From contig JACTAT010000076.1 of assembly GCA_014526335.1 (NCBI GenBank), positions 261,601-325,600 on the forward strand: a DNA stretch of 64,000 bases, read 5' to 3'. Each line of letters begins with the position of its first letter. Position 1 is the stretch's first letter. This DNA comes from Chrysaora quinquecirrha. Its lineage: Eukaryota; Cnidaria; Scyphozoa; Semaeostomeae; Pelagiidae. The translations under genes and the position numbers were made by a program. Below the pieces are notes generated by a model that saw nothing but the letters and a program-made list of their open reading frames with translations, was not told the DNA's origin and ran no database searches. Below are positions 23,180 through 33,133 of this stretch, piece after piece.

Positions 23180-24180
23180 GAGGCAGGTTCGATGTTTATC
23201 CTCATATTGTGAAAGAAAGAGGAAACTGTAAAGGGCTGCTCACAGCAAAGTATCAAAGAAAGACCTCACCATCCCGAGATTGGAGCTAATTTCAGCTCAT
23301 ATGGCCACAAGTCTAAATGGCAATGTCAAAGAAATTGGCTCTTAAAACAGCAATGGAAGATAGAGATACACTTTAGATCAGGTACATATGAAATTCAACT
23401 TAAGGAAAGCAACCAGAATAACTGCAATGGACATACAAAGGGTCCAATAATGACTGAAGAGTTTCACAACGCAAAAGATATGTGGATATTGAGAGTTCAA
23501 AGGAGACATGAAAATTCAGAGACATTGAAAGAAAGACTACAAGGCTTAGGGCTGAAAAGAAACAAAACAAGTATCTACATTTGTAACGAAAGATTGCAGG
23601 GGGAGAATCCAGTATTTCTACCAAGTTCAGCATTGTACAAGGAGAAAGTAATAGCCAATGCCCATTGTTCTTCTTTGTGTGGAGGCGTAAGTCTCACAGT
23701 GGCCAAAGCAAGAGAGAACTATTCAATACCACAACTAAGGCAATAGACCAAGAGAGTAATAAAATGTGGCCGTGCATGGAAAAGATTGTTTGCTACACAG
23801 TTTAGCAAACCAAAGCCTGGAATATGAGCAACGACCAGAACAGAAGGAAACAGACCATTCAAAGTAGTAGACATCGACTTTGCAGGTCCAATGAAATACA
23901 TAAGAAACAAGAAGACGGAAGGGAATGCGTACATAGTGATGTTTAATTGTAGCTTGATGAGAGCTGTCTACATTGATCTGCTTGAAGATTCTTAAGTAAA
24001 CACATTTTCTTAAATCACAGATTTTCTATAAAGATTTATTGCAAGAAGAGGCAGATCAAGAGTCATCTATTCAGATAATGCCCAAACCTTCAAGGCAGCT
24101 AGCTACAAACTGGATAAAGTCTGTTATGTAGGATGAAAAGCTAATCTTATCTGTCAGTTATCTGGCAGTTCAACATTAGC
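23180..24180 (+). pseudogene. BEL/Pao retrotransposon RNase H and integrase remnant
   Basis: The left part translates as SKVSKKDLTIPRLELISAHM, the BEL/Pao RNase H to integrase boundary. A frame at 23450-23746 then gives TEEFHNAKDMWILRVQRR, FLPSSALYKEKVIANAHCSS and GGVSLTVAKARENYSIPQLR, the integrase zinc-binding region (H...H, with the Cys pair degraded downstream as CGRAWKR). The catalytic core follows with stops: FKVVDIDFAGPMKYIRNKK, AYIVMFNCSLMRAVYIDLL (first Asp), and RGRSRVIYSDNAQTF (second Asp). LTRs are not recognised. Several stops and an internal deletion make it dead. Confidence 0.8.
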
Positions 24181-24189
24181 AAAGCACCC

Positions 24190-24910
24190 TGGTGTGAGGG
24201 CTATTCAAACCTATAATTTGATTGTTGAAAAAAGGTTCGTAAAAAAGCAAATATGAGATTTGAGGAGTTGAAAACATATTAATGAAATAATAATGTATTG
24301 ACCATTTTCTTGTTGCTGAACTTGAAAATTTGCTGATTTTAAGGTTAATGTTTAAGTATGAGTGGAGTAGGGGGTCCAAGCCCACAGATCCTGCCACAGT
24401 GAAGTCATTTATGAGCCCCCAGGCACAGAGACGATATCAGCTAGTACTTTAGCATGCTGGTTTTTTATGATTTCATTTGAAACCCTCTCATTTAGGATCA
24501 GTGCTGTTCAATCCTCTCACCACAAGAATCCAGTGATACCATGAATGACCTCACATGTGTAGAATGAGACGAGAAATAATCCTTTTTTCATCTCAACAAC
24601 TCTGCCAATAAATTAGGTTTTAACACAACACATCCTGTTCATTACACTAGAAGTATCTATTCATCAACAATGAGAAATGTTAGTGTTCAGTACGTTTTTC
24701 ACACAAACTTCAGATGTAATTTTCAGTATACCTTACAAAGATTGTGAGAGATGATTTTTAAGTTAATTTTTTCTTGAACGTCTTCTTCATAAGATAACAA
24801 CAATTTTGATGGTGGTCTTGGTAATACAAATGCAGGTGGCGGACATTTCAATTCTGGCAGAGCATATCACATGAATTTGTTTTTAAATAGTAATTGTTTA
24901 TTTTTGTCTT
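24190..24910. other. Non-coding stretch between BEL/Pao pieces
   Basis: No domain recognised. A few residues after 24150 may still belong to the BEL/Pao integrase. The rest shows no frame or clear repeat. Confidence 0.3.
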
Positions 24911-24921
24911 AAATCCATAAT

Positions 24922-25705
24922 TTGATCGAAAATAACTTGATCGATCTACCTGTTGTATTCTCAACACCTCGGTTGCCTGTGACAATTCATGATCGGGCAA
25001 ATTATCAGGATTTAGAAAAATGGCCACATCTACAAGAAATCAACTTGATAGACATCGACGCTCAGGTGGGACTTCTTATTGGAAGTGACGTACCTAGAGC
25101 ACTTGAACCAAGAGAAGTAAAATCTGGACAACCAGGTCAACCTTATGCTACAAGGACAGATCTTGGATGGGTAGTCAATGGCCCACTGAAACGATCTGCA
25201 AGCTCACGATCTACCGTAAGCTTTATCAAAACTGATGCTGATCTAAGTGAACAATTTCAGAAATATTGTGAAATGGAATTCAACGACTTTTACTATGATT
25301 TGAAAGCTGCTATGTCACAAGAAGGCAAAATTGCCTTGATGAAATCTACCATTCAGATGAAGAATGGTCACTACAAAATCAGTCTACTTTGGAAAGATGG
25401 GTTTCCTGATCTTCCTAACAACAGATCAATGGCTGAATATCGTTTACAGCACCTGAAGAAGAGACTGGAAAGGAAGCCAACTCTGTTGAAGAATTACATG
25501 TCATTCATCGATGATCTATTGCAAAAGGGATATGCTCAAAAGGCACCCAAGTCAGCAGGTAATGGTGGAACCACGTGGTTCTTACCCCATCATCCAGTGT
25601 TCAATCCGAAGAAACCAGAGAAAACTCACGTCGTATTTGACTGTTCAGCAAAATATCAAAATGTGTCGCTTAACAGTCAGCTCTCACAGGGGCCGGATTT
25701 AACAA
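24922..25705 (+). pseudogene. BEL/Pao polyprotein fragment: protease C-terminus to RT N-terminus
   Basis: An uninterrupted frame of about 260 codons. It has IDAQVGLLIGSDVPRALEPR and PYATRTDLGWVVNGPL (end of the aspartic protease region), EFNDFYYDLKAAMSQEG, GHYKISLLWKDGFPDLPNN, AEYRLQHLKKRLERK, TWFLPHHPVFNPKKPEKT and VVFDCSAKYQNVSLN (RT fingers). It breaks off after SQGPDLT, before the RT catalytic box, and the last 9 codons are unrelated sequence. It is much better preserved than the integrase piece upstream and the pol order is reversed, so the two are probably separate insertions. ORF start coordinates here are not an ATG of the element. Confidence 0.85.
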
Positions 25706-25734
25706 GTTCGTCGTGGGAGAACAATGGTTAAAAG

Positions 25735-26300
25735 ATACGGCATGGCAGGGAATTCCAGATATGGCAGGGAATTCCAGATTGGGGGCTGGGGAAGCTAAGC
25801 AACTGAAAAGTATTATATGACGTTATGATTTATGACGCCATTGTATTGTTTTTTGAGTTATTGGGGGAATTGTTGGGGGGGGGGGAAGCCAGGCTTGGAT
25901 TACATAATAAAGTGACGATGTATCTTACATTTTGTTTGGATCCAGAGCATTGTATCATGGTGCAGTCTTCTCTTTCCTATAACAAATTCGAAACGTGTTA
26001 AGTTTATTTGAAATCAAAGTGTAAGTTTAAAATGTAACACATGATTTTATAAACTCTACCTTCATAACCCCTTTAATGTATAATACTCTTTGCTACTTTC
26101 AGTGTTTTTCACAAGCGAAAATTCTGGGTGCACATGAAAAATGCCGCCGATGACAGCTAAGGAAAAGAGGAGACGGTCCAGAGGACCTCCAACGTGCCCA
26201 AGCTTTCATCGACATGCTTTAACACAGCAATTTACAAACCTCCTAAGGAGCACTTAAAATACGTTTACGTTTCATTTACGTTTACTGTACCTGTCATTGA
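25735..26300. other. Non-coding stretch
   Basis: Contains a 22-bp tandem duplication (atggcagggaattccagat, about 25741-25781) and a G-tract near 25875. No gene seen. Confidence 0.35.
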
Positions 26301-26324
26301 TACACAAGCCATTTTTAGTACAAA

Positions 26325-26609
26325 ATGTCTGACGAAGAATTAATTGTATTGTTCCTTATTATTGCGTATCTCTTGGAGCAGGACAGACAGAGCAGAATAC
26401 GTAGAATGATTTATTTTGGATATAATGTATTGGCAACACGAAGTCTCCAAATGCAACTAGCAGCAATAAATTATTTTGTTAATTTATACCAGGACAGACG
26501 AGCTTGGGTTTATCATCAGCAAGAAAATGAATTTGAAACATATTACTCGGCTGATCTGAACACGAGTAAGGACTTGGATCCAAATTATTGGGTACAGAGT
26601 ACAGAATGA
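26325..26609 (+). CDS. Small ORF, possibly a Harbinger transposase N-terminus
   Basis: 94 codons from ATG to TGA. Most are helical (LFLIIAYLLEQDRQSRIRRM), then RRAWVYHQQENEFETYYSAD. In Harbinger transposases an N-terminal 'RR-x-WV' motif followed by an acidic helix is common, and a Harbinger transposase remnant lies immediately to the right on the opposite strand. The match is short, so this is tentative. It may be an independent small gene or a chance frame. Confidence 0.3.
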   Translation: MSDEELIVLFLIIAYLLEQDRQSRIRRMIYFGYNVLATRSLQMQLAAINYFVNLYQDRRAWVYHQQENEFETYYSADLNTSKDLDPNYWVQSTE

Positions 26610-26759
26610 AATAAAAAATTACGGTCGACCACCGACCTTTTTTTTTAGATCATCATACCATTGCTGACAGATAACATGTCATCTCGTAAAATACTAAGTG
26701 AAATACGCTGTGGCATACTGAGGAAAAATGTCCTTATATATTGGGCAGATTCAAAGGAA

Positions 26760-27345
26760 TTTGACATTCGGCAAATGTAACCTGCTGGGCTGGGCAGATT
26801 CTGGGCTCTGGTGTAGATAGGGCCTTCTCGCTCTTGAAACTCGGTAATTATTAACCTGCTGTACCTCACAGAGCTTTCCAGGATATGGGCGCATCAACCA
26901 AAATTTAAGGGGGACAATCTCGTCAAGAACAAGGTAGTAGGGCAATTCTAAGTCACACCCGGGTAGCTATTCAAAAAGCAGAAATTAAAAGGGTCTCTTC
27001 ATCAAATCGCTGCCCCATCTCAGAATTGAGCAGAATCCCACTGCCATTGTTGCTACTGTATTCTGACCAACATCTACCATAGTAAAACTATATTTAGCAT
27101 AGATGATCAAAATGTTCCTTCGACATTCACAGATGTCTGTAGTGGAATTCACGATTGTTCAACCACAGCTCTTGAACAAGTCCATGAGATTCGCTTGATG
27201 TCTTTTTTCTGAAAATTTCCCTCACGCAGAATCTTCATTTTTGGTATTGTAGTTCTTTCTGTTTTTCTCATCTCTCTCTACGTTTTCAGAAGATATAGAC
27301 AGTACCCATCATTGCCAGAAGTTTTTTATTTCTATGAACAGCCAT
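26760..27345 (-). pseudogene. Internally deleted PIF/Harbinger transposase, copy 1
   Basis: Minus strand, from the right: MAVHRNKKLLAMMGT, then FCVREIFRKK, LVQELWLNNREFHYRHL and MSKEHFDHLC (the usual Harbinger N-terminal helical region). It jumps directly to KYSFTMVDVGQ (strand with a catalytic Asp) and NNGSGILLNSEMGQRF, and ends with LPYYLVLDEIVPLKFWLMRP, PGKLCEVQQVNNYRVSRARR. The middle of the catalytic domain, including the region that normally reads DGKH, is missing. There are also frameshifts. The same deletion is present in the copy at 62440-63180. Confidence 0.75.
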
Positions 27346-27830
27346 AGTTGCAAGTGAGTGCATGTCTAAATTTAAGCCCCCTGCTGTCAAGAAATTTAGT
27401 CTGGGTAATCGTTATTGGGGTAATTTGTGGTAAACCTCATCTGAGTACTAGGCTTTAGAATGCATCAAAGTTTTGTCAACTCAGCACCTGGTTTCTTATC
27501 TGGAACAGAATCTGTTTTTATTCTCTGTGTGTCCTCAGCACCCAAGATTATAGGTACTGCCATATGATCTTCAGAATTGTCTTGATCACACAATTTCAAG
27601 GGTCTCAGATGGCGATATGTACTTTTCAATTCCTTGATTCATGGGTTAGGGAAGGAAGTTGGTGTTTCTTTCTCTGAACTGATACAATAAACTTCAATTA
27701 CAAAATCTTTAATTTAACATAGTGACAGTTTCAGCCTGTAAATATCCAATCGTTTGTCAATTGTTCCATACATTTCTTTGATTATTCTTCTCTCTCTGTT
27801 ATGGGGTGCCATGGCCGCCAAAACTATTAA
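27345..27830 (-). repeat. 5' flank of the Harbinger copy, shared with 63180-63560
   Basis: Non-coding sequence that matches the right-hand Harbinger copy nearly base for base, apart from small indels, for example around tcaagaaatttagtc and ggaaggaagttggtg. It is therefore part of the same mobile unit rather than unique flank. Confidence 0.65.
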
Positions 27831-27837
27831 AAATTTA

Positions 27838-28113
27838 TTATTATGCATAGTTTTTCATTATAATGCATAGTTTTTCATTATAGTGCATAGTTTTTCACTA
27901 TTATACACACTTTTTCATTATTATACACACTTTTCATTTTTATGCATAGTTTTCATTATTGTGCATAGTTTTTCATTATTATACACACTTTTTCATTATT
28001 ATGCATAGTTTTCATTATTCTGCATAGTTTTTCATTATTATACACACTTTTTCATTATTATACACACTTTTTCATTATTATACACACTTTTCATTATTAT
28101 GCACACTTTTTAT
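27838..28113. repeat. AT-rich minisatellite, about 20-bp unit
   Basis: About fourteen tandem units alternate between 'attattatgcatagtttttc' and 'attattatacacactttttc' forms. No coding frame. Confidence 0.85.
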
Positions 28114-28119
28114 TAACCC

Positions 28120-28640
28120 TTTCATGCACGGTGTGGTCCCACAACAACAAATTCATGTCCGCTGCGCAGCCTCTGCGCAGGAGCAGATATTTTCCTTTTG
28201 TGTCCTTAAGTTTGTTAAACATACGTCACCAATGCTATTCTGTTGCTTGGTTACATCTTATGTACGATACATAAAGTATTACAGTGGATCAAAGTTGGGC
28301 CTAAGTGGTCGACGCCATTTTATTGCTGTCGGCAACTTCCGTATTCCGCCACAATTCAACAGGTACGTATTTCATTCAAAATAAAATTTTATCATAACCT
28401 ACTAATGTTGTTTAATCAATACATAACATTATTTCTTACTTGCAGCAACGGCTGCTACTTCAGGGACGAGTTGCTAATTTGTTGTTGTACAACAACAACA
28501 TGCATTAATGGAAACTTAGGCCGTGCCTAGGCCATACAAGTTTCCCTTAGTGATAATCTATAATTGAAAATGCGTTTTTGATATTCCAGGGAACGGTTTT
28601 ATCATGTCTCTTGATAAAAGAAAGGCATCATCACCAACCA
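28120..28640. other. Non-coding stretch
   Basis: Short overlapping frames (28124-28530) show no domain. A palindromic gttgttgtacaacaacaac lies near 28480-28500. A possible acceptor (tccttgcag) ends at about 28678. Confidence 0.3.
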
Positions 28641-28726
28641 TATGGTAGTTGACTTTGAATTCCTTATTTCCTTGCAGACAAATAGGAGGTGGAACATCCA
28701 ACAAATTTCAACTGATAGCCTTTTTT

Positions 28727-29647
28727 ATGTCCAGCAGTAAACCAGTCTCAACTGCTCCTGTTTTAAATGATACAAGTAAGAAAGTAAATGCTGCCGAAAA
28801 TATCCCTCTCCCAAAAAATGATGACCCTGAATTTGCATCTGACAATGAAGATGATAGTATCGACCCCATCTACAAAAAATCAACTGAAGTTTTATTAAAA
28901 GAATTACTGAGTCGAATAGTTAATCTCGGAAAAGAAAATAATAATAAGAAATCTGTAATCGTAAATCTGAAATCAAATCTTGCTGACATAAATAAAGAAT
29001 TAGTAAAACTAAGGAATGAAAACACTATCCTAAATGCCTCCCTGAAGTCTATAAAACAAAATGATGAAAAAGATCAAGATATTTTATCTGAGGTGAAAGA
29101 CTTTTTCAAGGGGAATTTAGAATCGTTACTAAAACAGTCAAGCGATCACAAATCAAATTTCTCAGTTCTTCAAAGAGATTTTTTATCACTAGAAAACAAC
29201 TTCAACAAATTTGTAGAAAAATACAATGATTCGATTTTCTGTGATAAAACAGGCGAACGCCTATCACAAAGGCAAATCTCTAGCATCCAACAGGATGTAC
29301 TTATTACACAGGAAAGTGTGGACAAATTAAACCTTAGCTTTGAATCTTTGAGAAATAAAGTCAACCACAAAATCAACCACATGAGTCAAAAAATTAGAAT
29401 GGCAGTGGCAAAACCGAAGTCTCCATCTCAGTCAGCACCTGTCGTCAGAGTCCCATCACTGTCTTCGCATGACTTCACCGTGTCTGGTGTTGAAAGAGAA
29501 AATACATCACCGCAAGACAATTCTAGATCAACCAAAACATTTAAGCCTGTCAACCTCACCCAAAAGAAAACCCTTTTGATTGGTGATTCAATGTTCAAAG
29601 GAATAAAAACTAAACTATCATTCAATCTGCAAGACCACAGGTGCTAA
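28727..29647 (+). CDS. LINE ORF1-like coiled-coil protein with the start of an SGNH-esterase domain, truncated
   Basis: From the ATG at 28727 the frame encodes about 306 residues. An acidic low-complexity leader is followed by a long coiled coil from about residue 50 to 225 (VLLKELLSRIVNLGKENNNK, LNLSFESLRNKVNHKINHMS), then a Ser/Pro-rich linker and TLLIGDSMFKGIKT. GDS after a hydrophobic strand is block I of SGNH hydrolases. Coiled coil followed by esterase is the layout of ORF1 proteins in some CR1-type LINEs, which bind element RNA. The frame ends only about 15 residues after the GDS motif, so the rest of the esterase and all of ORF2 are missing. A host protein cannot be fully excluded. 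Confidence 0.55.
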   Translation: MSSSKPVSTAPVLNDTSKKVNAAENIPLPKNDDPEFASDNEDDSIDPIYKKSTEVLLKELLSRIVNLGKENNNKKSVIVNLKSNLADINKELVKLRNENTILNASLKSIKQNDEKDQDILSEVKDFFKGNLESLLKQSSDHKSNFSVLQRDFLSLENNFNKFVEKYNDSIFCDKTGERLSQRQISSIQQDVLITQESVDKLNLSFESLRNKVNHKINHMSQKIRMAVAKPKSPSQSAPVVRVPSLSSHDFTVSGVERENTSPQDNSRSTKTFKPVNLTQKKTLLIGDSMFKGIKTKLSFNLQDHRC

Positions 29648-29750
29648 TTGCTCCCCTCAAAATAGGAATTGGTGTACGAATTCATCATCATTGTGGATCA
29701 AAATTTTTGATTGATTCGTTGAATAGTCATTGATTTTTGTCGTCCTACAG

Positions 29751-30030
29751 CGAGGTGAAACAGTTCAAGATGAGCACTGCAGATTGCTTAGAAAGAGATG
29801 TATCTCCCTTGCTTGTGGGACAGTTTTCCCAATTGGTAGCAGACAATGTAGACCATAATACAAGAACCCTTGACGGAATGAACACGTTTCATGGCATGGG
29901 GATGATTCAAGAGATGGTCAATAGCGGCCTGAAACTTTTCAATAATAGGAATATATGCGTATACTTGCGATGCAGATGCAATGATCAAAAAAGATCAAAA
30001 ATGCCACTCGGAATTTCGTGCCAAGAATAA
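29751..30030 (+). pseudogene. N-terminal exon of the VADNVDHN repeat-associated family
   Basis: After a good acceptor (cgtcctacag) the frame reads SQLVADNVDHNTRTLDGMNT then FHGMGMI. This signature is shared, as I recall, by large repetitive proteins of cnidarians and lancelets whose C-terminal half resembles a FEN/PIN nuclease. That C-terminal half is present separately at 33504-34880 and 52562-54390. The frame degrades after GMGMI, so only a fragment remains. Confidence 0.5.
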
Positions 30031-30562
30031 CAATTCTTTTGGCACCATTCATTTTGCTAAGAGAGAAGGAAAGATCAATATACAGTGACAATGTCACACA
30101 TCTAGCAATAAGGACTGACCGGAGTATTGAAATGATATCGGCGTCTCTCAGAAAGTATAATCTAATTTCTGTTGATGAATAAATAGAGAAATATTACAAT
30201 TTCTGGAGAAGCAGACCAGGGCGATCTGGAACTGCTACTGATTTGTGCTGCACATATCATGAAGACAAATGCAAAGTATGTAGGGAAACATGCTTAAAGA
30301 GGAACTGCGGTAGGACACCAAAATTCAGTGAAGCATGTAGGGATGCGTATTGTTGGTCTATTGGTGAATACAGATTTTTTGGAAGAGATAGGATGTACCA
30401 TTTTTGCAGACTCATTAAGGCTTGTAGATTACTGTTTATTCAGCCATTCAAGCATTACCTTGAAGTGCTTCAAATTGAAAACTCATTGCAGATTTACAGG
30501 TTTAAAATTCTACTGATCATTTGAGGTATAGCGGTTTTCATTTTTCTGCAATTTGTCTTTAT

Positions 30563-30840
30563 TTAACGTCTTACGTTGGCCAAAACAAAGCCATACACAA
30601 AAGGGTTGGCAATAGGATTTTCTTATGCAAGGCTTGTCTGGAAGTCCAGGCATCATATGTGCTGCAAAAGCCAACAGATATTATGTAGAAGGCCACTGGA
30701 CACATGCAAATCACGTACAAACCTTTTCGGGTGTCATGTCTTTCAGAACTATTCTCAGGAGCCACTTTCAGCTTCTTATCAGACAGCAAATACGAGTAAA
30801 TTGGAACAAATATGAGAACAACAATGTTGGAAAACTACGA
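30563..30840 (-). pseudogene. Possible rhodopsin-type GPCR fragment (TM5-TM7)
   Basis: On the minus strand the frame reads NIVVLIFVPIYSYLLSDKKL (TM5-like with basic third-loop start), then RKGLYVICMCPVAFYIISVG (TM6-like with a C-x-C-P in place of CWxP). After a one-base shift comes ANPFVYGFVLANV, which matches the NPxxY end of TM7. The spacing between TM6 and TM7 is plausible. The N-terminal five helices are not found to the right. It may be a decayed receptor pseudogene, but three short matches do not prove it. Confidence 0.3.
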
Positions 30841-30859
30841 TATGGTGATTGATGATGAT

Positions 30860-31277
30860 TGATTTTGTAAACATTAAGGCAATGCCAGTGTAATTTGGTT
30901 CATTGTCTGGTTAGGAAGGAATGAATTAAGCTACTTATATGCATTTTAGAGCTCTGTGTCCATGATTTTGCTTCATTTTGGAGGTAGTGGAAGGAAGTTT
31001 GTTCTTATATGTGACTTGGTGGGTTTAAACAGGATCTTGTTGAAAAGGACTTCAGTAGACAATGCTCTATTGGTTGAGAGGAAAGGAAAAGACTTACAAT
31101 CTGCCTCATCAGATCTTTTAATTAGTGCAGCCAAGAGTACAAAAAAGACTGACACAGTAATGCTGCAAAGGAATGGAAATATGAAGCACAGAAGACTAAA
31201 TTAAAATATTAATATTTCACCCAAGCATTCAGAACTTCATCAGAGCAAAAATTTAATTTATGGAGCCTATTGGGTTA
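30860..31277. other. Non-coding stretch up to the start of the 3.6-kb duplication
   Basis: No gene recognised. Short frames on both strands lack domains. Confidence 0.3.
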
Positions 31278-33133
31278 TGTGTAGGTGATGTAATAGCTGA
31301 AGTTGTTGAAGGGTTAGATGAAAGGAGATTGACAAAATAGCTGAAATATGTAGGAAATAAATGAAATAGATGTGAATGGCGTAACAGACATTATGTACAG
31401 ATATGCGCAATAAATGCTGATTATGAGGTTAAATGTAAACAAATATTAGTAAAGAAGACTAGGTAAGCATTCTGTTGTTCTGTTAAGTCAGTGCAGTGCA
31501 AGAGGGTTGGCCAAGCCAATAAAGTATTATTCTCTGGCTCTACGAACACTCTCTAGTTTGTCATGTATTTGCAGGAAAGGCATAACTTGTAAGTCATATA
31601 AGGTCAGGATTGTTGTGTGAAGTGTTCTACCACCCCCGATTTGTCATGTCTCTTGTTTACATGTGTCACCTGTGGTATATCTGTCTTGCAAACGCCTCCT
31701 TGTTTGTTTAATGTCCTGACAGTTTTTAGTAAACATTTTTTGCATTGTAGCATGTAAAGAATGTTGGGTGTATTGCAGTCAAGTCGATGTTGGGTTCATA
31801 TTTTTCGTTTTTATTTGAAAATGTAGACACAGTAGTAATCTTGTTTATGTGGTAGTAAGTGATGCAGTCATGTGTCAAGTTACATTCATCACATTTTTGG
31901 CCTTATCTGTGCTTGAAATTTGTCTCTTTGCTCACACAAATAATCCCTTAGGTTATTTTGGTCTATGGCAGCTCAGTATAGGTGGCTGTCAGAAAGCTTC
32001 TTTACCAGTATCAGATTTTTTTCATGTAGAAAATTTTGTGTTAGTATGTGACCCAGTTGTGACAGGCTAAAGTGGTACGTGACAACAAAAGGTGTCCTGT
32101 CATTCTGTTGCTTTTCTACTGTCTTGATTTCTGTCATGACATGAAGGCTTGGAAGATTTCATTCTTTTGTATGTCATGTATGATGTGTTTCCGCCCTTAG
32201 CCTCTGTGTGAGTAGTCCGTCTGTTTGTCTCTTGGATGTTTTATCATCCGGACAAATACATTTTAGTCATAGGGCAAGAAGTCATTTCTAAAAGACTGAA
32301 CACCCCAAGATCAGGCTGAACAACCCAAGAACACCCAAAGAACAAGCCGTAAAACTCTCAAGAACAGGCTGAACACCTAATACTGATTAAAACCGACATA
32401 AGATTCAAAAAATAATTTTATCAATCATTCAAAATCAATTTAGGGCGGTAGAGGGCCTAAAGCGCACTTGGTATTGTTGTTGTAATAACAAACTAAGGTC
32501 TTGAGTGCCAAAAGTATGCACGGGGGCTGGGTCAGTCCCATGGGTCAGTCAAATCAAATCAAACTCGCTCTTGAACTAAAGAATGAATCCAGCAAAGAAG
32601 GTTGGTAGGGGCTCTTTGTCCATTAAACTGTGGAAAAAGATGAAACCAGGGTTGTCCCTACATTGGGGGTGTTTGGGTGCAACACCTCCATTGAAGAAGC
32701 AATGGTCAGTAAATTGATACTTACATTTGTTGAGCTTTTTACCACTCAAAGACCATCAAAATTAATTACTGTCCAAATTTAAGTACCCTCCAATGCTCAT
32801 TTGATGAATCAAAACTGTGTTCAGTCTAGGTGGAAAATTGAGATGGTCACATCCCCCTTGAAAACTGCTTTTGGAGAAGCCCTGGATGAAAAATATGCAT
32901 AATTAACAGAATAAATACTGCATGCTAAATTAATCAATTTTTACTCCAGGACAACAGATTTTGAAAAATTGCCAGCCAGAAGACACAGCAAGTGTTACCA
33001 TTAAAGGGGATTAAAGCTTTTAATCTTTATTATCAAATGTTGAAAGCTGTGAACAATGATATTTTTCAGCAATTGTTTTCTTTCGGGTACACTTTTAATC
33101 CTTAGATCTAAGTAGAAATATTTGAATTCTTTA

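Noticed and set aside
27838..28113. A CRISPR-like array
   Set aside because: Units of about 20 bp follow one another without distinct spacers in AT-rich animal DNA; it is a minisatellite.
28124..28530. Two overlapping ORFs between the minisatellite and the LINE ORF1
   Set aside because: Different frames of the same DNA, without domain or codon support.
31849..32070. A 73-codon ORF, also present at 50905-51126
   Set aside because: Preserved in both places only because of the 3.6-kb duplication; no domain or splice support.
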